A model generated the notes under the pieces. It ran no database searches. It was given only the letters and a program-made list of their open reading frames with translations, and had not been told where the DNA came from. From positions 93,681,035 to 93,745,034 of the forward strand of contig OX328124.1 of NCBI GenBank assembly GCA_946811695.1: a stretch of 64,000 nt of DNA. The letters run 5' to 3'. Made by a program: the position numbers and the translations under genes. This document shows positions 55,700 to 64,000 of the stretch, one piece after another (positions within the stretch are counted from its first letter, which is position 1; every line of letters starts with the position of its first letter). Source of the stretch: Gonocerus acuteangulatus. Its lineage: Eukaryota; Arthropoda; Insecta; Hemiptera; Coreidae.

Positions 55700-55898
55700 T
55701 TCTTTTTTATCCTAGGAGGCATGGTAGTATTAAGCCGGACTCCAGAGGGAGTACTTGGTAACGGGAGGACTTCCTTGCAAGAAGTGCCCCTGAAGAGGTG
55801 CGAAGAAAAGATGCACGAAACATGTCGGGCCCAATAAATAAAGTAGTATAATAAAGGAAGACTGCTTAATGACCCCATGCCTCCTAGGATAAAAAAGA

Positions 55899-55899
<1 letters not shown>
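55700..55899. mobile_element. 200-base element with 25-base perfect inverted ends
   Basis: The ends TTCTTTTTTATCCTAGGAGG + CATGG and their exact complement (CCATG + CCTCCTAGGATAAAAAAGAA) are at 55700-55724 and 55875-55899. The centre contains TGAAGAGGTGCGAAGAAAAG and ATGTCGGGCCCAATAAATAA. It lies between two (TA)n tracts and two family H half-copies in opposite orientation. Confidence 0.75.
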
Positions 55900-55903
<4 letters not shown>

Positions 55904-55970
<67 letters not shown>

Positions 55971-56215
55971 CTGTTCACTCTCCAACCGGCTCAAAAATGG
56001 TCCGATTTTAATGACCGTTGGTACAAAAATCTTTCATTCTTTCGTCTAATTTAAGAGATCAATTCGTTAACCAGCAGAATCGGAACATGGTTTTCGGCGA
56101 GATTCGGGCGAAAAAATCGTATCGCTTACACTTTGGAGTTGATCTGCTTGCAGGTGCTCGTTTATAGGTTCCTTAACCGAGGAAAACGAATGGCACCATT
56201 TATTATTTGAATAGT
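55904..56215 (-). mobile_element. Family H middle block with (TA)n, minus strand
   Basis: On the minus strand from 56215: AAATGGTGCCATTCGTTTTC, CACCTGCAAGCAGATCAACT, GTAAGCGATACGATTTTTTC, CTGCTGGTTAACGAATTGA, CATTAAAATCGGACCATTTT and TGAGCCGG, then (TA)n at 55966-55904. It follows a helicase relic on the same strand. Confidence 0.7.
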
Positions 56216-56274
56216 TTTTCGAAATGAATTAAACCACCATCTAAGTTTAGGAGATTGCTTTACCCTAATAATTA

Positions 56275-56475
56275 CATTCTTATCCACAAACAGACATCGT
56301 TTGACCTTGGGATTTGTTGATAGTCATTGCAAATGACAATCTAATGGGAAACTGAATACGTTTGAATTGAATTGGCACATCTGTAGGTATAATAGGAATC
56401 CGTGGTATGAGTATATTTTCACCTCTCAACTTGCCATTTAAAATCCTGAGAACTTTCTCGTTCTCATCCCTACTC
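56275..56475 (-). pseudogene. Helitron helicase C-terminal relic
   Basis: The minus strand encodes ILNGKLRGENILIPRIPIIP, TDVPIQFKRIQFPIRLSFAM and TINKSQGQTMSVCG before a stop. This is the end of the PIF1-type helicase of Helitrons (LIPRIP..P.......F.R.QFPV.L.FAMTINKSQGQ), including the conserved NKSQGQ motif VI. The usual following segment (FSHGQLYVA.SR) is missing. It lies only about 55 bases upstream, on the same strand, of a family H block, the order expected in an autonomous relative of that family. Confidence 0.7.
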
Positions 56476-56602
56476 CGTGCTGTTTACTGGGTCAGAAGTG
56501 ACACCTGTAGACATCTGGCGGGGATAACTAATTAAATGACGATTGATCAGTTTTCGACCGGAGAGGAAAAATGATTAAATTACTAAAATGGCTATTAAAA
56601 AA

Positions 56603-56870
56603 TAAGGGTTGATCGTAGGAGGGTGAAAATTGAGGAATGTATGTATTTTTGTATGTTGTATCATAAAAAAATAGAAATTAAAAATTTTGTCTAAAAAATA
56701 AAAAAAAAAATTTAGGGGTGGACTACCCCTAACATTTAGGGGGATGAAAAATAGATGTTGGCCGATTCTCATAGATACCGGATAAGCACAAAAAATTTCA
56801 TCAAAATCGGTCAAGCCGTTTCGGAGGAGTATGGCAACGAAAACTGTGACACGAGAATTTTATATATTAG
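56603..56870 (+). mobile_element. 5'-truncated LINE-like 3' end with 18-base target duplication
   Basis: The insert is flanked by exact AAAATGGCTATTAAAAAA at 56585-56602 and 56871-56888. It ends CACGAGAATTTTATATATTAG without poly(A). It carries TCAAGCCGTTTCGGAGGAG, a phrase I have seen in several insect repeats. A long variable duplication and a truncated, A-less end fit RTE-like LINEs, but no coding sequence is present to prove it. It has little divergence to guess age from. Confidence 0.65.
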
Positions 56871-57091
56871 AAAATGGCTATTAAAAAAAATGACACAGCT
56901 GGAATAACTCTGTAAAAGCTGCAACTTTCATCCTTTCCAATGTAGCAATATTTCTAAGATTTTCCAAGATAGTTATTTCAATTGAGGTCAGTATGTATGG
57001 TGCATCCTTAATTACTGGTTTGACTATTAAAAATTATCTTTCGTGTTAATAAATTATGGTTATTGTGATGTTTGAATTTTGTAATTGCTAT

Positions 57092-57395
57092 TTACATATA
57101 TATACCATTCTGCAATGCTTTCCGTAAGTTGGCTAATGACATTATTCCGTTGAATTGTACGGAGTCAATAATGGCCGGATGAAAGTGTTTGTTAATATGC
57201 GATATGATATTTTTCTCTACGACTGATAAATATTCTTCTACCCAGTCCTCGTATAATTTCGCTCTTGCTTGTACCAAGGTAAATTTCCCCCCAGTTATTT
57301 TGGTGAAACGAAAGGATGCCCATTTCGATTGGGAGTTATTTCCTATATTTCGTCCCTCAGTTGACAAGCCCATGAGTGTTTGTACTCGTTTTCCT
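57092..57395 (-). other. Exon-like open frame of unknown family
   Basis: On the minus strand the sequence after a possible acceptor TGAATTTTAG (57403-57394) reads GKRVQTLMGLSTEGRNIG, SKWASFRFTKITGGKFTLVQ, ARAKLYEDWVEEYLSVVEKN, FHPAIIDSVQFNGIMSLANL and RKALQNG, followed by GTATAT. The residue mix is that of a real protein and 100 codons are open. I do not recognise it, and no further exons are apparent within 1 kb on either side. It may be a host exon or a transposon gene fragment. Confidence 0.4.
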
Positions 57396-57403
57396 AAAAT
57401 TCA

Positions 57404-58470
57404 AGGGTTTATATTGCTTTCCTACGTATGCATTTAAAAACGCACCTTTTTATGAGGACATTTACGCAGTTATGAAAACTACAGTTACTGCAGATACTGC
57501 TAACTCTTCTGTTCTTAGAGAGTGAGTAGATACAGCTACTAGCGACACCTTTTGTTAGTACTCACCTGCCTTAGTGCAGCTACATGTGTGTGGTTGTGTG
57601 CAGCTACATGTTAATTAACTTTAAGATTGTATTTTAGTTAATAATTAACTCATATACAACCAACAATTTACCAATAAATCGTGGACTTGAACAGATCCAT
57701 GATCCTTCCTGGTTTTATCAGAGAACTTTTTCCTCTCCCAGTTACTTTACTGAGTGCTAACGGAATGACTGCATAGACTGACGGAACCTACTGCTCCCAG
57801 AAGGAAGCAATAGTTTATGGTAGGGTGGAAAAAAATAAGAAAAAACAAAAAGGCATGTCGTCACATTCTTCAGCGGATGCCCAAATAATTCGGGGTATTG
57901 CTTAGATTGTTTTAATAGAATGCATGATTAAATTCTAATTAGGTTGTTCCATTTTTTTTAATGATTTTGAAAAAAAAATATTCATAGTACTCGTAATTTC
58001 ATTTGTACTTAATTTTTTCCACCATAGTTTTCTATACACTTTAAAATTTTACCATAAATATTTGTCTTTCTGTTGAGGAGAAATATTATTATTAAATCAA
58101 CTTAATTTTTACTTAATGCTTTCTTAGTGTTGTAGATAAGTCATGAATGTTTTTTAAAAATGTGATTATGTTTTTTTTTTTTCAAGTGTCAATTCTTTTA
58201 AAGAAACATTAGATCCGCCCCCTGCTTTGGTGAAAAATTCACCAATCACTCAACAAATGATCCTGAAAAAGTGAAAGATGTAAGAGCATTCACTGGAGAG
58301 GAGTGGATTATATAGTAATGAAAGAACGTTTTTCAAAATACATGTTTCCGGGGACATCTATCGCCCCGAAAGCGAGTCCGCTGCTTGCTTGCATGTCTCC
58401 GGGGACATCTTTCGCCACAAAAACACCTACTAAAGTCTTATCCGTAGCTACTGTTTTGAATTCTCTGTTG
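57404..58470. other. No supported gene
   Basis: AT-rich. A short direct repeat with CCGGGGACATCT occurs at 58349 and 58402. No element is recognised. Confidence 0.3.
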
Positions 58471-58474
58471 GCTT

Positions 58475-58542
58475 GGTTGTTTGTTTGTTTTGTTTTGTTT
58501 GGGTGCATCTACTACTAAGGTCATTAGCACCCTTCTGTTATA
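58475..58542 (-). mobile_element. SINE 3' end with (AAAC)n tail
   Basis: On the minus strand AAGGGTGCTAATGACCTTAG, TAGTAGATGCACCC and AAACAAAACAAAACAAACAA follow one another, a diverged S1 3' end (GGCGCTAATGACC, GATGCGCC) with a different tail. Confidence 0.55.
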
Positions 58543-58728
58543 TGTTTCCCTAATGTTGAATATAAAATGCACTGCAAAACTGCTGCTTCCTTTCAGGTAA
58601 CAGCAGCTTGTTTGTAAACAGTAGCCTTTCCCTGTGAATTAAACCTAAACAACTTTATTTACATATTTACATTTACTCATTCATACAAGGCGAACTCACT
58701 CTAGGGTAATTATTCATACATGCTGCTA

Positions 58729-58732
<4 letters not shown>

Positions 58733-58782
<50 letters not shown>
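58733..58782. repeat. (AC)n microsatellite at the end of a LINE
   Basis: About 50 bases of AC, reading (TG)n on the minus strand, where it follows the 3' UTR of the LINE fragment 58783-60800. Confidence 0.9.
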
Positions 58783-58788
<6 letters not shown>

Positions 58789-60800
58789 ACATGCCATTTA
58801 AGTTGGTTGTATCCTTTTTAAAATATACCAGATCAACCTCTAAAGCTATACTTAAACCTAGGAAGGATATATTTACATATTTACAATTTTAAGTTCTATT
58901 ATAGTATAATCATTCATACAATAAATAATCAAACACACAGAATAAATAGTTACACTAATCTAGCTCTTGCTTTTCACTAATATATGTACAAAATACTTAG
59001 GATATCTCTTTTCTCTATATATGGAGATAAACCTCGATATCTTTTAAATACTCGATCAATCTTTTCACAGATGGCTCAGTCCTACTCAACAGAACTCTCA
59101 GCGTGTTTGGTATTTCGTGCCGCCGCCTAGCCTCCTGGAGCTCCGGGCATTCCTCCAGGATGTGCTTTACATCAAGGAGGGCACCACACCGCTCACAATT
59201 GGGTCGGCGTCGACCAACGAGATGGTACCCGTGAGTTAGACGTGTGTGTCCTATTCTTAGACGGGTTACCACCACATCATCTCGTCTTATCATATTGCTG
59301 ATTTGGCAATTGACCACTACCGAGCTCTCGACACTTTTAATAAAAAGATCCTTATTGTCAAACTCCTCTTGCCATTTGTTTTTGACTAACTCTTTCATGT
59401 GCCTTTTAGCGTCCTTGATGTGAATTGGTGGGGCAGGCTCAACCGCCTCTGCAGCTGCCTGTCTCGCCAATTCATCTGCTTTCTCATTTCCTTCAATTCC
59501 CTTATGTCCTGGTACCCAAAGAAACGACACAGTCGTTCCCCTGGAGTACAGGATAGCTATTACGTTGAGGACTTCGTGCACATGTGAGTCCTTTGTAAAC
59601 TTGTTTTGGAGTGCAATAAGTGAGCTTAGTGAGTCAGTGCACAATGTTATTCTAATGTCGGGAGCTCCGTAGCGCTCAAGAGCTATTTGTATAGCCTGTA
59701 ATTCGGCACTGAAAACGCTGGCATGTGGGCTCAAAGAAACGGCGAGATTCCTCTCGTTATCGATGAACACGCCGCATCCAGTTCCAGTGTTTGTTTTTGA
59801 GCCATCTGTGAATATTACTAGGTTTTCTGAGAATTTGCCTACCCTTTCGTTAAACATTGTCTTGTATATTGAGGAGGGCGTTTCGTTTAAACTAAATCTT
59901 GTTAGCGTAAGGTCGATGGTCAGATCTGGGAGAACCCATGGAGATATGACTGTGGGTCGGATCTCCATGAGATTGTCCCAGGATCCACCATATGATCGAA
60001 TTAATTCGTTTGCCCTTACGACTAACGGTCTGGTTATTGTACGTCTGTTGCAAAATATGTCTAATTCTCCGTTGTCCAATATGACTTCATTAAGAAAATG
60101 ACGCCGATTTGCTCTTAAAGAGTTCATATATGATAGAGTCATAAAGGCTCGTCTGTGTTCTGGGGGAAGATGTCCCGATTCCATGTAGATGGAATCCAAT
60201 GGGCTGGTACGGAATGCACCAATCGCAACCCGCAGCCCCGCATTGTAGAGCCTGTCTAGCTGGCGGAGCCACGACTTGCGAGATGACCCATAGATTGCAC
60301 ATCCATAATCAACTCTGGACCTTATCAGAGCGTCAAATATTTTTAGAAGGATTTGTTTCTCGGCACCCCATTTGAATCTAGACAGTGTTTTTAGTACTTT
60401 GAGGGATGCCTCACATCTCTGGATGGTGTAGCTAATGTGGTGCCTCCACCTCAATTGCGCATCCATTACTAACCCAAGGAATTTATATTTATCCCTAAAA
60501 GTAACCTCAAAACCATCCAACTCTAGTGCAGGATGATTATGTGGCCGCCGGAGCCTGCAGAAGTGAATGGCCACAGTTTTTTCAGGAGAGAATATGAAAC
60601 CTCTTTTTTTAGCTTCTGTACAAACTGTGTCCATTGCCCCCTGCAGTCTCCGGGCTTCTTCATCTTCAGGTGAATGGGTTGTGAATAATGCCAAGTCGTC
60701 CGCAAAGAGCGATCTACCTACTCCAAACTGCACATTATCAGCTGTTGGCTTGGTATCGGGAAAGCAGTTATCCTTCGTTTTCAACTACTCTATTTATTAT
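58783..60800 (-). mobile_element. 5'-truncated LINE (RNase H type, second family)
   Basis: The insert starts in the RT palm just upstream of the catalytic box, runs to the stop at 59015, has about 230 bases of 3' UTR and ends in (TG)n. The coding part is more G/C-rich than the other LINEs here and its protein is clearly different, so it belongs to a separate family. No convincing target duplication was found. Confidence 0.75.
59015..60784 (-). CDS. LINE ORF2 C-terminal part: RT palm end, RNase H, CCHC finger
   Basis: The 589-codon frame has no lesion. It begins with a TTG in the interior of the parent protein because the insert is 5'-truncated; a TAG stands immediately before it. The catalytic box is FADD at about residue 28. 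RNase H occupies about 325-450 with IFTDGSKTNTGTGCG, FSAELQAIQIAL, CTDSLSSLIAL and LWVPGHKGIEGNEKADELA, so all four acidic residues and the GNEKAD motif are kept. A finger CERCGALLDVKHILEEC follows. It lacks the endonuclease and most of the RT, so it cannot work alone. The intact frame suggests a recent insertion. Confidence 0.8.
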   Translation of the reverse strand: MKTKDNCFPDTKPTADNVQFGVGRSLFADDLALFTTHSPEDEEARRLQGAMDTVCTEAKKRGFIFSPEKTVAIHFCRLRRPHNHPALELDGFEVTFRDKYKFLGLVMDAQLRWRHHISYTIQRCEASLKVLKTLSRFKWGAEKQILLKIFDALIRSRVDYGCAIYGSSRKSWLRQLDRLYNAGLRVAIGAFRTSPLDSIYMESGHLPPEHRRAFMTLSYMNSLRANRRHFLNEVILDNGELDIFCNRRTITRPLVVRANELIRSYGGSWDNLMEIRPTVISPWVLPDLTIDLTLTRFSLNETPSSIYKTMFNERVGKFSENLVIFTDGSKTNTGTGCGVFIDNERNLAVSLSPHASVFSAELQAIQIALERYGAPDIRITLCTDSLSSLIALQNKFTKDSHVHEVLNVIAILYSRGTTVSFLWVPGHKGIEGNEKADELARQAAAEAVEPAPPIHIKDAKRHMKELVKNKWQEEFDNKDLFIKSVESSVVVNCQISNMIRRDDVVVTRLRIGHTRLTHGYHLVGRRRPNCERCGALLDVKHILEECPELQEARRRHEIPNTLRVLLSRTEPSVKRLIEYLKDIEVYLHI

Positions 60801-61255
60801 TTTCAAGAAGTCCTCTCGTCACCGTGCACTCCCAGCAGGCAATTCTAAGCTTATTACAAACGATTGTGGGATTTCGTTAATCAGGAAAATCGAACTCACT
60901 GAAGGGGTTGTTTACTCCGGCCAAAAATGACTATTATACTCAGTAAACAGGATGCAAAAACAAGTCAACACACCTCCACTGTTTAATTCCTTTAATTTAA
61001 CAAAACGTTTTCGAGGTCAGCACCTCATCCTCAGTGTCCTCCTATGGTTGGGCGAGGTTCACTCGGACCTTCCTCCGAAAGGAAAGCTGAGGAAAACTCA
61101 GCTTACATTCTGTCCATCTAATGAAAGGATGTGTGATGAACATAAATTAAATCGATCATTTACGAGTAGCCAAAATATTTATTTTCCCGTCTAATTATGT
61201 TTATTCCTTTGCAATGAAACTTGGTATATTCTAGGTCCAACTGAGTATCAACGAT
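60801..61255. other. No gene; repeat-type motif
   Basis: At 61000-61040 CGTTTTCGAGGTCAGCACCT with CATCCTCAG resembles the motif near 38600, 32060 and 1300 (a 'TTTCGA...CATC.TCAG' phrase). No coding sequence. Confidence 0.35.
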
Positions 61256-61261
61256 TGGGCT

Positions 61262-61412
61262 ATTAACGCTGGGCTGTCTACAGGTTGCCACCCTTTTATA
61301 ATACCAACAGCACGTGGTCAGTCCCCATTCAGATTCTGGCCATGCCTGAAGTTGATTAACTTCGGTGATCAACCGGAACCGGTGCATTCGACGTAGCTGT
61401 GGCCGTTGATAT
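61262..61412 (-). mobile_element. 5S rRNA-derived SINE
   Basis: On the minus strand: CAACGGCCACAGCTACGTCG, AATGCACCGGTTCCGGTTGA, TCACCGAAGTTAATCAACTT, CAGGCATGGCCAGAATCTGA, ATGGGGACTGACCACGTGCT and GTTGGT. This follows 5S rRNA from near its first bases to its end, including the internal promoter (GAAGTTAA.CAAC and GGATGGG.GACC). A body AAAAGGGTGGCAACCTGTAG with ACAGCCCAGCGTT follows, not present in 5S genes. The 'gene' is therefore a SINE head. Confidence 0.8.
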
Positions 61413-61414
61413 TG

Positions 61415-62230
61415 TTCATTACTAATGTGAGTTTTTCTTTCATACTCCATGGAGTTTTAGAAGGGCAGCAACAGTAAAAAAAAATATTCCTAGACTTGGA
61501 ACGTGCCAAGGTTTATTTTAAAACTTTTAAATACTCATATTTGATGCAGTATTAGTATATGTTAATGCTAACACTCGAAAAATACACTCTGAGTGTATAT
61601 AATTATGGTTAAACAAATACAGTGTCAGTTGCGTGTAGTACGAATTTTAGGGTTATTATTCTAAACGTCGGCATTACTGCTTCATTCTTTATACGTGAGA
61701 ATCAATCTTGGTAGGATGTATTTAAGATCATTTATTTGAATTAATTTTCTTGTCGTTTTGTTGTCTTATTGTTGATATACCCGGTTCACACTACATCGGC
61801 AACAATTATGGCAATAGTAGATGTGGTTTACGTCAGAAATAGGGGTTCTTCCTTGTTACGGAAATGATGTAATTCACACTCGTTCCATTTATTTAACTCG
61901 TGTTTTGGGTGCTCTAATTGATTTAGAAAAGTTGAACCATTTGCACAACTGATTACATTCATTAAATATTTAATAGGAATATTCCTTACTTATTAAATGC
62001 TATTTATTTGTCAGAAATGTATTCAATTGATCAAACATGTGACGCGCAAATGCTTATTCCCTGCGTAAGTTGTGGCTTCGGAATCGGTCTAGCCCGTATA
62101 GGGCAATTCACATTTTCGAGACTGTCAGTTGGGGTTTTCCTTGAGTTTGATATCATCAGGCGACTAAGAACCCACACTAAGAATGTTACTACAAACTCTG
62201 TTAGGTTATTCTTTTTATTGGGGGGGATGG
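61415..62230. other. No supported gene
   Basis: AT-rich DNA without features that I can identify. Confidence 0.3.
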
Positions 62231-62236
62231 GGGGTA

Positions 62237-62400
62237 ATAACGTCTGGCCTATCCATGCCACCTTTTAGTAATGACAACGGCACGTGGTTTTTCCGAGCGG
62301 TCATCCATTTATGAGCTGACCACCCCTAATGTTGGGTAACTTCAGTTATATAAACAGCTGTTTCAGTCGGACAAACCCAGAGATTGCGGCTCAAGTATCG
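62237..62400 (-). mobile_element. 5S rRNA-derived SINE, more diverged copy
   Basis: On the minus strand: AACTGAAGTTACCCAACATT, AGGGGTGGTCAGCTCATAAA, TGGATGACCGCTCGGAAAAA and CCACGTGCCGTTGTC correspond to the second half of 5S rRNA. A short tail ACTAAAAGGTGGCATGGATA with GGCCAGACG follows, like that of the copy at 61262. The first third is hard to recognise. Confidence 0.7.
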
Positions 62401-62445
62401 TGTATTGGTGGTGAGTGGGTCGACCACCAACCCCTCGAGCGTGCG

Positions 62446-62448
62446 TTA
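62446..62448. repeat. Target duplication TTA (left) of a Harbinger-derived element
   Basis: TTA precedes the terminal repeat at 62449 and recurs at 63613-63615 after the right end. Confidence 0.75.
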
Positions 62449-63612
62449 GGGTACTCGCATAGTGAAGAGGTAGAGGTAGAGGGAAGAGGTCGAGGTAGAG
62501 GTACCTCTATGTAACACAAACACATGGTTTGTAATGGGGGCTCGCATAGTGAAAAGGTAGAGGTAGAGGTGAACCGCGCGGGCCTCCTAGAGGTCCCGCC
62601 CCCCCTCTTTTAAAGACAAAATTGTTTGTCTTTTCGAGCGGTCTAAAGCGCGGTCTATGACGTGACTTCTCTGTGATTGGTCCTTTCAAGTCCTCTACTA
62701 TCCCATTCCACCCTCTGCTGCACGTGTGGTCGTTTGTGTAGTATTTTCACTCTAGAAAATTTGAGATTAGTGTTTTGGGATTGTGAATAACTATTAACGG
62801 TAGTGAAATGAAAGAAGATTTAATTATCGCAGTGCAGATTCGTCCAGCACAGTCGGCATAACAACCACCACAACCGTCATTTGTATAAGAAAGACGCGAA
62901 GGCTGTAGCAACTGAACTGCATAGTACTGGTAAGCTTATGGTGACATGTTGTCGCAAATGTATAAAATGTTTCACGAGTCATCGTCATGTATTCCTGAAA
63001 GTCTGGGTATTCTTTAAGTTGCAAAAAAAGATAGTGATGTTCTCCCAAATCTTGTCGCACTTGATTTATGGGATGAGCACTTAACTCACGATTACTTAAA
63101 GTGCCAATTATCCACCATTTACACGCTGTTGACATGTCTTCGTTAGAAATGCAAAGTATCGAATGTGAAAATCACCACTTTTCAGAGTGGAAAAGCATTT
63201 ATTCATACCTTTTTTTTTTTGGACAGTCAAATATTCGGCAGATTTGACCTTTTGATAGGGGAATACTTTCCCTTTAATAGAGTGAAGTAAGATTCAAGAA
63301 TTTGCCGTATATAAGCCCAGCAGAAATTAGTAAACATTGAAAATGAAAGATGCATTTTTTCACATTCCACACTTTGCATTTGTATCGACGATGTCATTAC
63401 TATCTTTACTACTGTCACTTAACATTGTAAAAAAATAAACTATCCTAACAACTTCTCTCCTTGCAACACAGTTGAAGACTCGCCCTCAAATCATGTGTAA
63501 CTGGGAAAGCTGCGCGATATCCCTCTTCACTATGCGACCCTCCCTCTATCTATGTCTCTACCTCTATCAAAACCTCTACCTCTACCTCTACCTCTTCACC
63601 ATGCGACTACCC
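62449..63612 (-). mobile_element. Harbinger-derived element A, 1.16 kb, internally deleted
   Basis: Terminal repeats are GGGTACTCGCATAGTGAAGA at the left and, complemented, GGGTAGTCGCATGGTGAAGA at the right, each followed by (GGTAGA)n-like repeats. Target TTA. Inside, on the minus strand, is the first coding part of a transposase (63135-62824). The right subterminal part carries a second CATAGTGAAGAGGG. Confidence 0.75.
62824..63135 (-). pseudogene. Harbinger transposase N-terminal fragment
   Basis: The 103-codon frame starts MSTACKWWIIGTLSNREL and continues SAHPINQVRQDLGEHHYLFL, then LKEYPDFQEYMTMTRETFYT. This is the N-terminal region of HARBI1-like transposases (pattern '.HP.N..R...GE...L...L...P..F..Y.RM...TF..L'). 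After HHKLTSTMQF the homology stops and an unrelated C-terminal sequence ends the frame. The DDE domain is lost. Confidence 0.6.
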
Positions 63613-63615
63613 TTA

Positions 63616-64000
63616 GGGTAGAGGCCTAGATAGAGAGAGGGTCGCATAGTGAAGAGGGATACCGCGCTGCTTTTCCAGTTTCACATGATTTGAGGGTGAG
63701 TCTTCAACTGTGTTGCAAGAAGAGAGGTTGTTAGGATAGTTTATTTTTTTACAATATTAAGTGACAGTAGTGAAGATAGTGATAAAATGTCAACAGCGAG
63801 TAAATAGTGGATAATTAATGCACCGTGATAATTAAATCTTCTTTCATTTCACTATCGTTAATAATTATTCACAATCCCAAAACACTAATCTCAAATTTTC
63901 TAGATTGAAAATACTACACCAACGACCACACGTTCAGCAGAGGGTGGAATGGGATAGTAGAGGACTTGAAAGGACCAATCACGGAACAGCAACGTCACAG
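63616..64000 (+). mobile_element. Harbinger-derived element B, inverted to A, cut by the window edge
   Basis: It begins GGGTAGAGGCCTAGATAG next to the TTA that ends element A, followed by GGGTCGCATAGTGAAGAGGG. The sequence up to 63788 is the complement of the right part of A (63400-63555), and 63828-64000 is the complement of the left part of A (about 62640-62835). The coding part is reduced to ATG TCA ACA GCG and a stop a few codons later. It is a shorter deletion derivative of the same family, in the opposite orientation. Its far end lies outside the window. Confidence 0.75.

Noticed and set aside
59399..60848. Several plus-strand frames of 60-110 codons and a 70-codon minus frame
   Set aside because: They lie in other frames of the LINE ORF2 fragment 59015-60784.
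61300..61412. A 5S rRNA gene
   Set aside because: Several promoter and stem positions are changed and a SINE tail follows in place of a T-run terminator.

Overview
The window is AT-rich nuclear DNA of an animal, most likely an arthropod and probably an insect. The grounds are spliced genes with GT-AG introns, LINEs of the I/R1-like type with RNase H domains, tRNA- and 5S-derived SINEs, PIF/Harbinger and piggyBac-type elements, a Helitron helicase relic, and a relic of a protein family I associate with arthropod genomes. The species cannot be named from the sequence. One host gene is well supported; nearly everything else is transposable elements and their debris.

Layout. 0-11 kb: two related LINEs. 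One is 5'-truncated (1983-5143) and one is nearly full length with ORF1 and ORF2 (5401-10755); both sit in target-site duplications. 11-23 kb: a patchwork of a Helitron-like non-autonomous family (called family H here) that carries internal (TA)n tracts, plus MITEs (families M1 and M2), minisatellites, foldback elements and relics of gypsy, mariner and LINE genes. 23.4-29.4 kb: a nested locus. A relic gene for an uncharacterised protein with the motif DGCAGQYKN is split by debris that includes a gypsy fragment, and that debris holds a complete two-gene Harbinger element (24433-27593, TSD TAA). 29.5-30.5 kb: a piggyBac-like non-autonomous element in TTAA. 31-38 kb: mostly featureless AT-rich DNA with SINEs and a minisatellite.

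38.8-51.7 kb, minus strand: a spliced gene for a secreted mucin-like protein of about 2171 residues. It has a probable signal peptide, a helical N-terminal region, about 34 tandem copies of a 52-53 residue Ser/Thr/Pro repeat each carrying an N-glycosylation sequon, and a unique C-terminus. Its 5.7 kb fourth intron is filled with LINE, SINE, MITE and family H insertions. 52-64 kb: microsatellites, Jockey and LINE fragments (a long one at 59015-60784), a large palindrome next to a Helitron helicase remnant, two 5S-derived SINEs, and at the right edge two Harbinger-derived elements in opposite orientation that share a TTA target.

How it fits together. The mucin-like gene is the only reading frame that looks maintained. 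The mobile elements interact as hosts and guests: insertions into known coding sequence or older repeats reveal element ends and relative ages. Several RNase H-bearing LINEs appear to end in dinucleotide microsatellites, and tRNA-headed and 5S-headed SINEs share a tail. All functional calls rest on motifs read by eye; no database search was run.
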